A stretch of DNA of 64,000 nt from Spirosoma panaciterrae DSM 21099 (GTDB lineage Bacteria; Bacteroidota; Bacteroidia; Cytophagales; Spirosomataceae): contig NZ_KB893195.1 of the NCBI RefSeq assembly GCF_000374025.1, positions 248,001-312,000 on the forward strand, in the 5' to 3' direction. The notes beneath the pieces were generated by a model that saw only the letters and a list, made by a program, of their open reading frames with translations, did no database searches and had not been told where the DNA came from. Positions 1 through 7,882 of the stretch are shown in pieces. A program made the position numbers and the translations under genes. Position 1 is the first letter of the stretch. Every line of letters starts with the position of its first letter.

Positions 1-696
1 TACCAGTTCATGACGCAAACGTTTCTGCCAGAACTCAACGCCAAATTCAACGAAGCTGGTTTTACGGGGGTAAACGTAAGCTATCAACATACCGGGCAGT
101 CGGATCAGGACCCGCTTATTGTTGAGATTTATTACCCAAGCCTAACCGAGCAGGAGACATACGTGCAGCCCCGTGTGCTGGTTGAGGTGGGTTGCCGGTC
201 GTTGAGAGAACCCACCACCCACCGCACCTTTACGACGCTGGTTGCGGAGCAGTTTAGCGAACGTCCCTTTGCCGACGCGCCGATAACCATCCCGGTGGTC
301 AATCCCGAACGAACATTTCTGGAAAAAATATTCCTGTTGCATGAAGAATTTCAGAAACCCGCCGACAAAATCCGGGTCGACCGCCTGAGCCGCCACCTGT
401 ACGACATTGAAAAGCTAAGCCAATCTGCCTTTGCTGACCTTGCCTTAAAAGACGCCGATTTATACCAAACCATTGTGGACCACCGCAAACGGTTCACGTC
501 TATTACCGGGATCGATTACGCCAACCATAGCCGCGACAAACTGGCCTTTGTGCCACCCACACATTTACTAGCCGACTGGGAGGCCGACTACCGCCAAATG
601 CAGGAAAACATGATTTACGGCGAAACCTGGCCTTTTGTGGAGCTTATTGAAAAATTAACGACCTTACAAAAGTGTATCAACGGCATTACATGGTAG
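1..696 (+). CDS. AbiEii/AbiGii-type nucleotidyltransferase toxin, C-terminal part (5' end outside window)
   Basis: The reading frame is open to the first base of the window (codons Y-Q-F precede the first ATG at 10), so the gene almost certainly starts upstream and only its last ~230 residues are present. The segment NPERTFLEKIFLLHEEF followed by RLSRHLYDIEKL is the conserved helical core of the AbiEii/DUF1814 family. The family transfers nucleotides to tRNA or other targets as the toxin of type IV toxin-antitoxin and abortive-infection systems. The catalytic nucleotidyltransferase motif near the N-terminus is not visible here. An AbiEi-type antitoxin would be expected just upstream but is out of view, so activity cannot be judged. 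Confidence 0.75.
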   Translation, partial: YQFMTQTFLPELNAKFNEAGFTGVNVSYQHTGQSDQDPLIVEIYYPSLTEQETYVQPRVLVEVGCRSLREPTTHRTFTTLVAEQFSERPFADAPITIPVVNPERTFLEKIFLLHEEFQKPADKIRVDRLSRHLYDIEKLSQSAFADLALKDADLYQTIVDHRKRFTSITGIDYANHSRDKLAFVPPTHLLADWEADYRQMQENMIYGETWPFVELIEKLTTLQKCINGITW

Positions 697-805
697 TGGA
701 GCAGAAACATACAGTATTTAAACAACGTAAAATTGGCAAGCTACCGGGAGATTGATGATTTTGAAATAGAATTAATGCAGTTGTTGTACCACTTATTACT
801 AATCG

Positions 806-1615
806 ATGACGGAAATTTTCGACAATATCCGAAAGCTGTACCGATTCTATCTTCCGCAAAATGAGCTGAAGGAGTTCATTGAGTTCATTTCCGAATCGTC
901 GGCCGAAGACACCTTTCGGCAGGTAGCCAATAATCCGTTTACCGTCAGGATGTTTCCTAGCTGGACACCGACCTGCTACATCAATCTGGGAGAACCCTAC
1001 CAGCTAACCGTAGGGGCAAACGTATACCAGATTCAGAAGCAGACCGATGTACTCATTCTGAGAAATACCATCGTGGAGCGTCATAATCTGCCAACCGATC
1101 ACATTGTTACAGTTAAGTTTTTTCCGGGTGGGCTGGAAGCGATTCTGGGCATCAATCAGGTGCAGTTCAGCGATCAGGTAGTGCCGCTGGAAACCATTTT
1201 ACCTTCGACGCTCATTCAGCGTGTTAAACAGTCCACCGATTTTGACGAGCGCATCAATCTGCTTGAGTCGTTCCTCCTGAGTCGGTTGAACGGCCGGAAT
1301 AAACCTGACCATTACCGGACAATCGTGAGCAATACCATTGGCACGTTTGGGAAGAACGGTATGGAACTGCACACGGGTCAACTCGCCGACCGCCTGTTTC
1401 TGACCTCCAAAACAATCAATCGCTATTTTCATCGGGTTATTGGCACCCCGCCCAAGCAGTACCTGTCCACCATGCGCACCCGAGCAGCCCTTTCGAATTA
1501 CGTGGCGCATAAAGATCACTTCTCCCCCTACGACTACGGCTATTACGACATGAGCCATTTCTACAAGGATGTCGTCAAGTTTACGGGTAAAAAATTAAGC
1601 GCAGGCAGACGATAA
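806..1615 (+). CDS. AraC-family transcriptional regulator
   Basis: A 269-residue protein. The C-terminal ~95 residues fit an AraC-type double helix-turn-helix: LADRLFLTSKTINRYFHRV is the first recognition unit, followed by IGTPPKQYLSTMRTRAAL and a second unit with YDMSHFYKDVVKFTGKKL. The N-terminal ~150 residues resemble the cupin-like sensory domain (DUF6597-type) of short Bacteroidota AraC regulators, with no clear ligand motif. The ATG at 806 gives the full family length. The gene stands alone, downstream of the AbiEii-like gene and upstream of the first PadR/FtsX locus, so its target is not indicated. Confidence 0.85.
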   Translation: MTEIFDNIRKLYRFYLPQNELKEFIEFISESSAEDTFRQVANNPFTVRMFPSWTPTCYINLGEPYQLTVGANVYQIQKQTDVLILRNTIVERHNLPTDHIVTVKFFPGGLEAILGINQVQFSDQVVPLETILPSTLIQRVKQSTDFDERINLLESFLLSRLNGRNKPDHYRTIVSNTIGTFGKNGMELHTGQLADRLFLTSKTINRYFHRVIGTPPKQYLSTMRTRAALSNYVAHKDHFSPYDYGYYDMSHFYKDVVKFTGKKLSAGRR

Positions 1616-1684
1616 AAACGCCCGTTTTGTACGGCAGCTTAACCCGTCTACCCGTCGCTTTGACGAGAATTAACCCATCCATTC

Positions 1685-1721
1685 TGTTCAGGAGCGGACA
1701 TAAACTGTACGCTTTCGGACA
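1685..1721 (+). promoter_or_regulatory. Tandem dyad element upstream of padR/ftsX locus 1 (enhancer-like)
   Basis: Two inverted repeats of the form TGTnC-N6-GGACA lie in tandem: TGTTC at 1685 with GGACA at 1696, and TGTAC at 1706 with GGACA at 1717. Their centres are 21 bp apart, two helical turns. The same arrangement with the same spacings occurs at 21865-21901 near the other PadR gene. A dimeric activator bound twice on one face of the DNA is the simplest reading (inference). Confidence 0.55.
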
Positions 1722-1775
1722 GCTAATTGCATTCAACCCCAACACAAAAACCTGATTATCTGTACATTACATATA

Positions 1776-1789
1776 TGGCACTTCATTTG
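1776..1789 (+). promoter_or_regulatory. Sigma-54-like promoter box upstream of padR1
   Basis: TGGCAC followed by N5 and TTG gives the TGG-N8-TTG spacing of -24/-12 promoters. The -12 dinucleotide is GT rather than the usual GC, so the match is imperfect. It lies 46 nt before the PadR ATG and 54 bp after the tandem dyad. The equivalent box before the second PadR gene shares TGG-N8-TTG and the sequence CATTTG. Confidence 0.35.
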
Positions 1790-1834
1790 TTTAGCAAATA
1801 GTAAGAAAATGGCTTAACTAACAAAATCGTGGCT

Positions 1835-2161
1835 ATGGGCAGAACCTATCTGGGTGAATTTGAAGAACTTGTCCTCCTGACAGTGGCCATTCTGAATGGA
1901 TCGGCCTACGGACTCAATATTGCGGAAGAGTTAAAGCAACGAACTCATCGCTCCATTAACCTCAGCGGGGTGCATATTGCCCTGTATCGGCTGGAAGAGA
2001 AAGGGTTTGTTCAATCGGAGTTGGGCGGGGCAACGGCCGCCCGGGGTGGACGCCGAAAACGACTTTTCTCGATCACGGCCTACGGCAAACGGACGCTGGA
2101 TGAGTTACGGCAGGTTCGTAATGACCTGTGGGAAGCTATACCCAACCTATCCTTTTTATAA
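1835..2161 (+). CDS. PadR-family transcriptional regulator (locus 1)
   Basis: A 108-residue winged-helix regulator. LGEFEELVLLTVAIL is the PadR N-terminal helix, GVHIALYRLEEKGFV is the recognition helix, and the wing contains GGRRKRLFSIT. The C-terminal helix (LDELRQVRNDLWEAI) would be the dimer arm. A GTG at 1829 would add two residues; the ATG at 1835 is preferred because it aligns with the start of the second PadR protein at 21735. The stop codon is 3 nt before the permease start, so the two genes are one transcription unit. PadR genes paired with this permease class are common in Acidobacteria and Bacteroidota; the ligand is unknown. Confidence 0.85.
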   Translation: MGRTYLGEFEELVLLTVAILNGSAYGLNIAEELKQRTHRSINLSGVHIALYRLEEKGFVQSELGGATAARGGRRKRLFSITAYGKRTLDELRQVRNDLWEAIPNLSFL

Positions 2162-2164
2162 GCC

Positions 2165-4852
2165 ATGCCGCAGCCACCACATCCATTGTTACCACCCGCC
2201 TGGGCCGATCGGTTGCTGAAGCTCTTCTGCCCGGAAGCGTTGCAGGAAGAGTTACTGGGCGACCTGCATGAACAATTTGAGCAGCAGGTCGCCGAACTGG
2301 GCGAGTCGACTGCCCGACGTTTGTATATCGGGCAGGTCATTCGGTTTTGCCGCCCTTATTTCATCGCCCGCCGACTCCGAACCACGTCTGGAAGCCCTTA
2401 TTCATCCCCTTTTTTTCTCGCTCCGCTTATGATTCGCAATTACCTCAAGATTGCCCTGCGGATAGTCCGCAAAGACAACACATTCACGCTCATCAATCTG
2501 GTGGGTCTGGCAACTGGCCTGGCCGTTGCATTGCTCATTGTCCAGTACGTGCGCTTTGAACTGAGTTATGAGAAGGCCAATCCACTAGCGGATCGGATTG
2601 TACGGCTCACCATGGACTATCTGAATGGGGGAACAGTGAATGCTCAGGATGCCGAAACCTATAACCCGATTGGCCCCAAAGCAAAGCGGGAAATGAATGA
2701 AGTGGTGAACTACACACGGGCCAAACCCTTCAGTAAACGACTAACCATTCAGCAAGGCGATACCTATTCTGTCGTGGATAAAGCATTGGCCGCCGATTCT
2801 TCCTTTTTCTCCATGTTCAGCTACCCGCTTATCCGGGGCACCCGAAATCATATCTTCACCAAACCCAGGCAGGTTGTGCTGACCAAAACAATGGCGTTGA
2901 CCTATTTCAAAACGCTGGATGTACTTGGCAAAACCCTGAAAATTTTCCGGCCCGAAAACAGCATCCTGCTGGAGGTCGTGGGTGTAATGCCCGATAGCCC
3001 GATCAACACGCATCTGAAATTTGATATGGTTTTCTCCTATCCGACACTCCTATCGGATTTTAACCAAAAAGAAGACGACTGGAACGGCAACAATCTGTAC
3101 ACCTATCTGCAACTAGCAGACGGTGTCGACTATGAGAAATTCACTAAATCACTGTCAGCCTTTAGTGATCGATTGCTACAGGAAAAGAAGATAACCAACG
3201 AGCGCGTGATCGGCCAGAAAATCGGCGACATCCATCTGTATTCTCACAAAACCTATGAAATTGAACCCAATGGCGAAGCGCAGTCTGTCTACTTCCTGCT
3301 GGGCGTAGCGTTTCTGGTACTGCTAAACGCCTTTGTCAACTACGTGAATCTGACCACTGCCAAAGCCCTCGACCGGGCAAAGGAAGTTGGTATGAGAAAG
3401 GTGATTGGTTCTACATTAGCCCAGATCAGAACCCAGGTTTTTCTGGAAACGGTTTTGATCAATGGTATCGCCGGGATTCTGGCTGTAGGATTGGTGGCGG
3501 CTCTGCAATCGGTGTTCGTCCAGGTAGCGGGTTTGCCCGAAGGGTTTACCGTGTTTGGGGACGTTTTTTTCTGGGAAAGTCTGGTGGCCTTTTTAGTAGT
3601 GAGTAGCTGCGTGTCGGGCATTTATCCGGCTTTTGTGTTGTCCTCATTCGAGCCAATTACAGTCCTCAAAGGCAATTTTTCTCGCTCCGCCAAAGGTACG
3701 TTTCTGCGCAAGTCGTTAGTTATTTTCCAACTGACCATTACCCTTATTCTACTGGTCCAGACGTTTACGGTGTATCGGCAAGTAGCTTTTCTGCGGAAAC
3801 AAAACTTAGGTCTTCGCATGGATCATACGCTGGTGGTCAAAGCGCCGATTGGCAACAACAGCAAACAGGCTTATGATGCATTTCGGCAAATGTTACTCAG
3901 TCAATCGCAGGTCAAATCGATCGCGTATTCAGGCACCGTACCAGGGCTGGAGTCGTCGCAAATGGGCACAAGCACGGGCGTCAATCTGTCCGACGCCATC
4001 AAAAAAACGTACTACAACTACTACCTGACACCAATCGACACCTCGTTTATCGACCTGATGGGTATCCGGCTCCTGGCGGGCAAAAACTTCGATGCTACCA
4101 CCCGACCGGTCGATTCGGACACCACCGACCGCCAACTCATTGTGAACGAAGAAACGCTGCGACTGTGGGAGATTCCAACACCCCAGGAAGCCATCGGCCG
4201 ACGAGTCGATTTGTGGGGGCGTCAGGCAACGATTCGGGGCGTTGTCAAAAACTATCACTACGAATCGCCCAAATCCGCTTTTATTCCCATTATCCTGCTG
4301 TACTCTCCCCACTTCAGTTCATTTGCCAGTGTGAAGTTTACCGGCGGCAATGCGGAGGAGCATCTGGCTACGCTGAAGCGCGTTTACGAAGCCAATTTCC
4401 CCCATTCGCCGTTCAGGTATTTCTTTCTGGATAGTGAGTACGACAAACAATATAAGGCCGATGATCGCTTTCAGCAGGTCTTTGGTGGCCTGACCGTATT
4501 TGCCATTTTGATCGCCTGTTTGGGGCTGTTCGGCTTAGCGACGTTTACAGTTTCCAAACGAACCAAGGAAATCGGGATTCGTAAAGTGATCGGAGCCAGT
4601 ACGACGAACCTGCTCGTTCTACTCTCGAAAGATTTTATACGAACCGTATTGGTATCCATTCTGATCGGCTTGCCGGTTACGTATTTTCTGGTCAACAACT
4701 GGCTGGCTAATTATGCTACCCGCATCGAACTGAGCTGGTGGCTTTTTGCAGGTCCTGCGCTACTGGTCTTCTTACTGGTTTTGCTATCCATTGGCGGTAA
4801 AACGATTGCCAGCGCGCTGACGAACCCAATAAATTCCTTACGAAGCGAATAA
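2165..4852 (+). CDS. FtsX-type ABC permease with PadR-associated N-terminal prefix domain (locus 1)
   Basis: An 895-residue membrane protein. Residues 1-75 are a cytoplasmic prefix domain (ADRLLKLFCPEALQEELLGDLHEQ) seen in permeases paired with PadR regulators. A MacB/FtsX-like body follows, duplicated: a membrane helix near residue 105, a large periplasmic domain, a three-helix FtsX block with ALDRAKEVGMRKVIGS, then a second periplasmic domain and a second FtsX block with SKRTKEIGIRKVIGAS. No ATPase gene is adjacent, so this is an orphan permease. Family knowledge suggests mechanotransmission or lipid/peptide export; the substrate is unknown. It is 37-40 residues longer in periplasmic loops than a plain MacB permease pair would suggest, but similar to the four paralogs at 10.5-21.3 kb. 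Confidence 0.85.
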   Translation: MPQPPHPLLPPAWADRLLKLFCPEALQEELLGDLHEQFEQQVAELGESTARRLYIGQVIRFCRPYFIARRLRTTSGSPYSSPFFLAPLMIRNYLKIALRIVRKDNTFTLINLVGLATGLAVALLIVQYVRFELSYEKANPLADRIVRLTMDYLNGGTVNAQDAETYNPIGPKAKREMNEVVNYTRAKPFSKRLTIQQGDTYSVVDKALAADSSFFSMFSYPLIRGTRNHIFTKPRQVVLTKTMALTYFKTLDVLGKTLKIFRPENSILLEVVGVMPDSPINTHLKFDMVFSYPTLLSDFNQKEDDWNGNNLYTYLQLADGVDYEKFTKSLSAFSDRLLQEKKITNERVIGQKIGDIHLYSHKTYEIEPNGEAQSVYFLLGVAFLVLLNAFVNYVNLTTAKALDRAKEVGMRKVIGSTLAQIRTQVFLETVLINGIAGILAVGLVAALQSVFVQVAGLPEGFTVFGDVFFWESLVAFLVVSSCVSGIYPAFVLSSFEPITVLKGNFSRSAKGTFLRKSLVIFQLTITLILLVQTFTVYRQVAFLRKQNLGLRMDHTLVVKAPIGNNSKQAYDAFRQMLLSQSQVKSIAYSGTVPGLESSQMGTSTGVNLSDAIKKTYYNYYLTPIDTSFIDLMGIRLLAGKNFDATTRPVDSDTTDRQLIVNEETLRLWEIPTPQEAIGRRVDLWGRQATIRGVVKNYHYESPKSAFIPIILLYSPHFSSFASVKFTGGNAEEHLATLKRVYEANFPHSPFRYFFLDSEYDKQYKADDRFQQVFGGLTVFAILIACLGLFGLATFTVSKRTKEIGIRKVIGASTTNLLVLLSKDFIRTVLVSILIGLPVTYFLVNNWLANYATRIELSWWLFAGPALLVFLLVLLSIGGKTIASALTNPINSLRSE

Positions 4853-5020
4853 AATGAGTGTTCTGTCAGTAACCAGCGCGGTAATCGGAAGTTTCCAGCT
4901 TGCCGCGCTGGAACAAACATGGAATAGAGGTTTTAATCGGTTGTGGGGATTGAGATTGTCCGTTTTTTACTAAAATCTGCGCGAGCAATCCGATTTTTTT
5001 GCCGAAAAAAGCAGATACCA

Positions 5021-6466
5021 ATGAACCGATTCTTAACACTTCCCCTACTCATTTCCCTCTTCATTTCATTCTTCACGCCAGCTCGAAGCCAGCCGGGTGT
5101 TGTTCGTCAACTGGAAACCTGCCCTTGTCAGGTCAAAATAGACAGCACATTTCGAACCCGTTGTGCCTACCTGATTGTACCCGAAAACCGGAAAAAGAAG
5201 AATGGAAAAACCATTAAACTGCCTTTTATTCTCGTAGAAAGTAAAAACCCAGCCAAAAAGAAAGACCCTATCCTATTCACGGGTGGCGGTCCCGGTGCCA
5301 GTTCACTGGGGTGGGTGCAGGGAGCGGCTTCGTCGCTCGTTATAAACGACCGCGATTGCATTGCCTTTGAACAACGGGGCACCTATTATGCCGTCCCGAA
5401 CCTGGATGGCCCTGAGCTAGGGCAGGCCATTCAGGAAGCTTACCGCAAAAACCTGAACAAAGACAGCATGGAAGTGGTCGGGGTGAAACGGTACAAAAAA
5501 GCACTGGAAGCCAAAGGGATCGACCTGGCGGGCTATAACACCGACGAAACCGTGTCCGACATGCATGATCTGCTGGCTACGCTCAAGATCGATTCGGTTA
5601 ACCTGCTGGGTATTTCGTATAGCGGTGGCTTGATGTCGGCTGTTCTTCAGCGCGATCCTACGCGCATCCGGTCGTTAATCCTGGATTCTCCGCTGCCCAT
5701 CTTTGTACCGATCGACGAAGATGAACCGGCCAATTTTGCCGAAGCCCTCAACATCCTGTTCGATCATGTTGAACGGGACTCGACCGACAAAGCCCGGTAT
5801 GGCAACTTAAAGGCTCACTTCGAACACTACTTCAACAGCATCGAAGGCAAAACATTTACGTTCCCGTACCTGGAAAAAGGCGCAAAAGACACCCTGCGAG
5901 TGCAGTACACGCGGAATGAATTACTCGACTATCTGGTCAATGTGATGTATAATGCCTCCAGAATCAAGCACATTCCCTATATCATTACAGAGATGATACA
6001 AGGCAATCACCACTATGTTAAAGAGGTTTTAGACAGCAAATTAAGTGGTTACAGTGGTCCTTCGGGCATGCGCCTTTCCGTCTATTGTGCCGATCAGACA
6101 GCCTATCACAGCGAACAGGTAAAACAGCAACTCTACGATGCCTATCCGTACCTGCGTGGGTATCACATCAATGATGTTTACCAACCCCTGTGCGACTGCT
6201 GGAAGGTGCCGCCGATTAATCCGAATACCAAAAGGCCTTTTTACTCCAACAAACCCGCCTTGCTGGTCGATGGCGAACTGGACAACGCCTGTCGGCCACT
6301 TTACATTGATCGAATCCATCATTACATGCCCAATAGCCAGCGAGTCCTGTTCAAACTCCGCTCGCATGGCGTCGGCGGCCCCGACTGGGCTCGTCTGTTT
6401 CAGGCGTTCCTGACCAACCCGTATCAGAAACTAAAGTCGGACAAACCGGAGATTGTGGTGTATTGA
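5021..6466 (+). CDS. Secreted alpha/beta hydrolase (S33 / tripeptidyl-aminopeptidase-like)
   Basis: A 481-residue protein from the ATG at 5021, chosen because it starts a clear signal peptide (MNRFLTLPLLISLFISFF, cut near ARSQ); the longer frame from a GTG at 4943 adds 26 charged residues before it. The oxyanion motif is GGGPGASSLGW. The nucleophile elbow GISYSGG gives Ser201; Asp421 in VDGELDN and His449 in RSHGVGG complete a plausible triad. The C-terminal layout is that of the TAP-like hydrolases. The cysteine pair CPCQV and C in TRCAYL near the mature N-terminus may form a disulfide. Substrate (peptide or ester) cannot be told from sequence. Confidence 0.8.
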   Translation: MNRFLTLPLLISLFISFFTPARSQPGVVRQLETCPCQVKIDSTFRTRCAYLIVPENRKKKNGKTIKLPFILVESKNPAKKKDPILFTGGGPGASSLGWVQGAASSLVINDRDCIAFEQRGTYYAVPNLDGPELGQAIQEAYRKNLNKDSMEVVGVKRYKKALEAKGIDLAGYNTDETVSDMHDLLATLKIDSVNLLGISYSGGLMSAVLQRDPTRIRSLILDSPLPIFVPIDEDEPANFAEALNILFDHVERDSTDKARYGNLKAHFEHYFNSIEGKTFTFPYLEKGAKDTLRVQYTRNELLDYLVNVMYNASRIKHIPYIITEMIQGNHHYVKEVLDSKLSGYSGPSGMRLSVYCADQTAYHSEQVKQQLYDAYPYLRGYHINDVYQPLCDCWKVPPINPNTKRPFYSNKPALLVDGELDNACRPLYIDRIHHYMPNSQRVLFKLRSHGVGGPDWARLFQAFLTNPYQKLKSDKPEIVVY

Positions 6467-6469
6467 TTG

Positions 6470-6549
6470 GCGTAGGGCATGGGGGTAAGGGCAAAGGTAG
6501 GAAACCCTAAGCCCTACGCCCTACACCCTCTGCCCTTACCCCTCTGCCC
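6470..6549. repeat. Intergenic inverted repeat, word family A (CCCTA/GCCC/ACCCC)
   Basis: Starts 4 nt after the hydrolase stop codon and ends just before the convergent OmpA stop. GCGTAGGGC (6470-6478) can pair with GCCCTACGC (6511-6519), and GGGGTAAGGGCA (6482-6493) can pair with TGCCCTTACCCC further right. The same word set appears at 13.2, 15.9, 18.6, 21.3 and 52.3 kb. It may act as a bidirectional terminator here. Confidence 0.7.
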
Positions 6550-6553
6550 GGCG

Positions 6554-7576
6554 CTATCCTATTTTCACAAATTCAACCCGTCGATTTTCGGTTTTGCCTT
6601 CCGCTGTTTTGTTATCGCCAATGGGCCTGGTTTCGCCGTACCCTTTGGTCATCAATCGACTGGCATCAATCCCCATCGATACCAATTGAGTCTTCACGGC
6701 ATTGGCCCGCGCTTCCGATAGTTTTAGGTTGCTGGCATCATCGCCATCCGAATCGGTATGACCACCGATTTCCATTTTCAGGGCCGGATTCTGTTTCAGA
6801 ATGTTGGCTATGGCATTGATTTCGCCCATCGAAGCCGGTTTGATTACCGCCTTGTTCACATCGAAGTTGATACCGTGTGAGATGTATTTGCCATCGGTAA
6901 AGGCTTTGCCAATCAGGTTTTGATCACCACCTGCCGCCAGTTTAAAGTTCTTAAAGGCAATCGCCTTTCCCTCGCTGGCATCACCACTGACCAATAACGT
7001 TGTGGCCTTAAACGTTACTTCCGGTACGCTTAGCACCCGATACTGGTTGACGTACACTTTTAGCTGGTTACCTTTTACAGCAATCGCATAGTGAATCCAT
7101 TTGTTGAAATAATTCTCCGCCCGGACCTCTTCGGGATTGTCGCTGTTTAGTTTGCCTTCGGGGCCAAAAAAAGTAGTGTAGTCACGATTTGTCTCAATCG
7201 TAATGGGTGCGTCCTCACCATTCATCAATTTAATCCGAATGCCCGGATTCGAATCGTAACTGGCATCCAGGTAAGCGTCAAACTCGATGGTAAAATCTTT
7301 AGGCAAATAGGCGGGTGTTTTTACGCGGGGAGCCAGACTGGTGTAGTACTTCGTAATAAAAAAAGCTTTCTCGTCGCCCGATTTATTCACAACAGCCTGC
7401 CCTTCTTTCAGTTTCCAATGGGTTCCAAATTCACCCACCTGACTATCCTGAAAATCATCGCTAAAAATGATTTTGTCGCCCGCTACAAAATCATAATTCT
7501 GGTAGGCTTTCATGTCCTGAGCCATCAGTGTCTTGCCCGCGAACAGCACAATCCCCAACAAAAAGTATTTCTTCAT
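6554..7576 (-). CDS. OmpA-family outer-membrane/peptidoglycan-binding protein
   Basis: A 340-residue protein. A signal peptide (MKKYFLLGIVLFAG, cut after LMAQ) is followed by a jelly-roll-like region (about 25-210) rich in beta strands, beginning IIFSDDFQDSQVGEF, similar to concanavalin/LamG-type folds. The C-terminal ~110 residues are an OmpA domain with GGHTDSDGDDASNLKLS and LSEARANAVKTQL, where the Asp and Arg would bind the diaminopimelate of peptidoglycan. It ends in NRRVEFVKIG, as usual. It probably tethers an exported beta-sandwich to the wall. A possible small secreted peptide gene lies 35 nt upstream on the same strand. Confidence 0.85.
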   Translation of the reverse strand: MKKYFLLGIVLFAGKTLMAQDMKAYQNYDFVAGDKIIFSDDFQDSQVGEFGTHWKLKEGQAVVNKSGDEKAFFITKYYTSLAPRVKTPAYLPKDFTIEFDAYLDASYDSNPGIRIKLMNGEDAPITIETNRDYTTFFGPEGKLNSDNPEEVRAENYFNKWIHYAIAVKGNQLKVYVNQYRVLSVPEVTFKATTLLVSGDASEGKAIAFKNFKLAAGGDQNLIGKAFTDGKYISHGINFDVNKAVIKPASMGEINAIANILKQNPALKMEIGGHTDSDGDDASNLKLSEARANAVKTQLVSMGIDASRLMTKGYGETRPIGDNKTAEGKTENRRVEFVKIG

Positions 7577-7611
7577 AATTTGTTTTTACGTGTTTGTGAA
7601 TGGTTAATAAG

Positions 7612-7746
7612 TTAGAATCGATCGGCCTTCCGGCGTACTTTGAATCGGCCCGTAATGTGGGCGTTAGGGCGCTTTCGAAGCCGCTGCCCATACACGGGCC
7701 TATAAGTGCCAACGTATATAAGTAGGCTGGCCAGCACTAGTTTCAT
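7612..7746 (-). CDS. Possible small secreted basic peptide (44 aa)
   Basis: From the ATG at 7746 the frame encodes MKLVLASLLIYVGTYRPVYGQ, which reads like a Bacteroidota signal peptide ending in YGQ. A 23-residue tail follows with about ten Arg/Lys residues. It lies 35 nt upstream of the OmpA-family gene on the same strand, so the two could be cotranscribed. No family is recognised. The frame also extends upstream to 7869, and the region is the divergent promoter region of the sensor kinase gene, so a chance open frame is a real alternative. Confidence 0.3.
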   Translation of the reverse strand: MKLVLASLLIYVGTYRPVYGQRLRKRPNAHITGRFKVRRKADRF

Positions 7747-7882
7747 AGTCAGTAGTGAAAGGATTGGGGAACGGGTCAAAAGTAAGGCGTTGGCAGTTGT
7801 TTCATTTCCCCTAAAAGGGGGAATTTTTATTGCTGAAAAAGTACTTTTTTTGGATTTCCATTCCGACACTTACTTTCAAACC

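Noticed and set aside
4943..5020. Upstream GTG extension of the alpha/beta hydrolase
   Set aside because: Would place 26 basic residues before a clear signal peptide; the ATG at 5021 is preferred.
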